From Alphaproteobacteria bacterium (lineage in GTDB: Bacteria > Pseudomonadota > Alphaproteobacteria > Rhizobiales > Rhizobiaceae): a DNA stretch of 6,291 bases. Shown piece after piece: positions 4,457-6,291 of this stretch (position 1 is the stretch's first letter; each line of letters begins with the position of its first letter). The stretch covers positions 1-6,291 of the forward strand of contig JAFKFE010001099.1 in the NCBI GenBank assembly GCA_017308345.1, read 5' to 3'. The notes beneath the pieces are model-generated. The model worked only from the letters and a program-made list of their open reading frames with translations. It did no database searches and was not told the origin of the DNA. The position numbers and the translations under genes are program-made.

Positions 4457-6262
4457 ATGGCTCGTTTCAAGATCGATCTGCGCGCCAGCGCCTTTCGCAG
4501 CGTGCTCGGCTTCACTTTCAGCCACTGGCGCCGCCAGCCGTGGCGGCTTTCGCTCATCATGGGCGCATTCCTGCTTTCGACACTCGCCGACGTGCTGACG
4601 CCCTTCTATTCCGGCCGCCTGGTCGATGCCGTCGCCAGCGGCGCCGGGACCGACGAAGTCGCGTGGAATGCGGCGATGACGGCGTTCTCGATGCTGATGG
4701 CGTTGGCGCTGGCCGGCGTCTTGCTGCGCAATGCCGCGTTCCTGTGGATCGTCGAACTGACGCTGAAGATGATGTCGGACGTCGCCGCCGATGCCTTCCA
4801 TAGGGTGCAGCGCTTCTCGACGGACTGGCACGCCAACAGTTTCGCCGGATCGACGGTGCGCAAGATTACGCGCGGCATGTGGGCGCTGGATCTGCTCAAC
4901 GACACGATCCTCATCGCGCTTCTGCCGTCGGTCGTCATGCTCGTCGGTTCGACGCTGCTGCTCGGCTGGTTCTGGCCGCTGATGGGGGCCGTGGTGGCCG
5001 CCGGCTCGGTGCTGTTCATCACGGTCACCGCAATGCTGTCGCTCGGCTATGTCGCGCCCGCCGCGCGGCTCGCCAACAGTTGGGACACGCGGCTGGGCGG
5101 CGCGCTGGCCGACGCGGTGAGCTGCAACGCCGTCGTCAAGGGTTTTGGCGCCGAGGTCCGCGAGGAGGCGCGGCTGGCGCGCGTCGTCGCCAAATGGCGC
5201 CTGCGCACCGGCCGCACCTGGATGCGCGGCACCGCCAACGGCACCACGCAAGGGGCGCTGCTGCTGCTGATGCGGGCGGCGGTGATCGGTCTCGCGCTGG
5301 TGCTGTGGGCCTGGGGCCAGGCGAGCGCCGGCGATGTCGCCTTCGTGCTGACCTCGTTCTTCGTGCTGCAGGGCTATCTGCGCGACATCGGCACGCATAT
5401 CCGCAACCTGCAGCGCTCGGTCAACGACATGGAGGAACTGGTCGATTTCCAGTCCGAGCCGCTCGGCATCGAGGACCGGTTCGGCGCTCGGCCGATCCGG
5501 ATCACCGACGGGCACATCGCCTTCGACAAGGTGACGTTCCACTACGGCAACCACAGGCTGCCGCTCTACCGCGATTTCTCGGTCGATGTCGCGGCGGGCG
5601 AGCGCATCGGTCTGGTCGGGCATTCGGGTTCCGGCAAGACGACCTTCGTCAAGCTGATCCAGCGGCTCTATGACGTGAACGCCGGGCGGATCCTGATCGA
5701 CGGGCAGGACATCTCGCAAGTCGAGCAGGCGTCGCTGCGCAGCCAGATCGCCATCGTCCAGCAGGAGCCGATCCTGTTCCACCGCTCGCTCGCCGAGAAT
5801 ATCGCCTATGCAAGGCCGGGCGCCAGCCAGGCCGAGATCGAGCATGCGGCGAAACTCGCCAGCGCGCATGATTTCATCGCCAACCTGCCCAAGGGCTATG
5901 GAACCCTGGTCGGCGAGCGCGGTGTGAAACTGTCGGGCGGCGAGCGCCAGCGCGTGGCGATCGCGCGCGCCTTCCTGGCCGATGCGCGCATCCTGATCCT
6001 GGACGAGGCGACGTCGAGCCTCGATTCGGAATCGGAAGTGCTGATCCAGGGAGCGATGGAGCGGCTGATGGTCGGGCGCACGACCCTTGTCATCGCCCAT
6101 CGGCTCTCGACGGTGCGGGCGCTCGACCGGCTGCTGGTCTTCGACCGCGGCCGTATCGCCGAAGAGGGTTCGCATGACGACCTGATCCGGCTCAACGGCG
6201 GTATCTACCGGCGGCTGTTCGAGCGGCAGGCGCTCGAACTGACCAAGGGCCTCGTCGCCTGA
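4457..6262 (+). CDS. ABC exporter half-transporter (fused membrane and ATP-binding domains)
   Basis: A 601-residue protein of the MsbA/MdlB type, the usual size for an exporter half that works as a dimer in the inner membrane. The membrane domain spans about 15-325, with six helices near 31-50, 72-98, 148-172, 174-200, 264-288 and 294-312. The ATPase domain covers about 350-590 with all motifs intact: Walker A GHSGSGKTT (388-396), Q-loop Gln436 (VQQEPILF), signature LSGGERQ (492-498), Walker B RILILDEATSSLD (511-523, catalytic Glu517) and H-loop His548. It should therefore be an active ATPase. Substrate is unknown; lipids, glycans, peptides and drugs are all exported by relatives. ATG 4457 is preferred, with a weak GGAT 6 bases upstream; TTG at 4439 in the same frame would add six residues. 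It is preceded by a long non-coding gap and appears to have its own promoter. Confidence 0.96.
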   Translation: MARFKIDLRASAFRSVLGFTFSHWRRQPWRLSLIMGAFLLSTLADVLTPFYSGRLVDAVASGAGTDEVAWNAAMTAFSMLMALALAGVLLRNAAFLWIVELTLKMMSDVAADAFHRVQRFSTDWHANSFAGSTVRKITRGMWALDLLNDTILIALLPSVVMLVGSTLLLGWFWPLMGAVVAAGSVLFITVTAMLSLGYVAPAARLANSWDTRLGGALADAVSCNAVVKGFGAEVREEARLARVVAKWRLRTGRTWMRGTANGTTQGALLLLMRAAVIGLALVLWAWGQASAGDVAFVLTSFFVLQGYLRDIGTHIRNLQRSVNDMEELVDFQSEPLGIEDRFGARPIRITDGHIAFDKVTFHYGNHRLPLYRDFSVDVAAGERIGLVGHSGSGKTTFVKLIQRLYDVNAGRILIDGQDISQVEQASLRSQIAIVQQEPILFHRSLAENIAYARPGASQAEIEHAAKLASAHDFIANLPKGYGTLVGERGVKLSGGERQRVAIARAFLADARILILDEATSSLDSESEVLIQGAMERLMVGRTTLVIAHRLSTVRALDRLLVFDRGRIAEEGSHDDLIRLNGGIYRRLFERQALELTKGLVA

Positions 6263-6291
6263 GAAAGCGTGGCCCCGGCTGGCATCGGCCG

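Noticed and set aside
3671..6175. Minus-strand open frame of 834 codons across the GNAT gene, the gap and most of the ABC gene
   Set aside because: It is antisense to two genes with intact, recognisable motifs. The translation is Arg/Asp/His/Gln-rich and low in complexity with no domain, as expected from the mirror frame of high-GC coding DNA.
6263..6291. GGCC...GGCC after the ABC stop as a terminator
   Set aside because: The window ends inside the possible stem region and the pairing is short, so nothing can be supported.

Overview
The window looks like chromosomal DNA from a high-GC alphaproteobacterium, most likely order Hyphomicrobiales and perhaps a Mesorhizobium relative. This is judged by eye from the G/C-rich third codon positions, the protein flavour and a promoter resembling the rhizobial sigma-70 consensus (CTTGAC-N17-CTATAT). 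No mobile element, tRNA, rRNA or CRISPR array is visible. Five complete genes and one gene cut by the left edge account for almost all of the sequence.

Left part (1-1023, minus strand): two membrane-protein genes sharing a 4-base ATGA overlap. The upstream gene encodes a DUF1003 protein with two membrane helices and a C-terminal coiled coil. The downstream gene encodes a DedA/VTT-family membrane protein that runs off the window at base 1. A 91-bp divergent spacer (1024-1114) separates this pair from a plus-strand gene for a cysteine-free, Tag-like DNA glycosylase (1115-1828).

Middle part (1829-4120, plus strand): a 166-bp spacer unusually dense in GATC, with a near-perfect direct repeat flanking a perfect 8-bp inverted repeat. 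It precedes nadE, the glutamine-dependent NAD+ synthetase. A GNAT acetyltransferase follows 32 bp after nadE and is probably co-transcribed with it.

Right part (4121-6291, plus strand): a 336-bp non-coding gap, then a complete ABC exporter half-transporter (membrane domain fused to ATPase). The gap holds a perfect 8-bp inverted repeat just after the GNAT gene, a good promoter candidate near 4201-4229, and several potential RNA hairpins, including one with a GNRA loop and one with a cUUCGg loop. It could be a long structured 5' leader of the ABC gene or a separate small RNA. This is the least explained part of the window.

The protein genes are ordinary housekeeping or envelope functions (NAD+ synthesis, alkylation-type base repair, export, membrane maintenance), and I see no obvious multi-gene accessory or defence system. 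The real leads are the two non-coding regions (1829-1994 and 4121-4456) and the atypical glycosylase.
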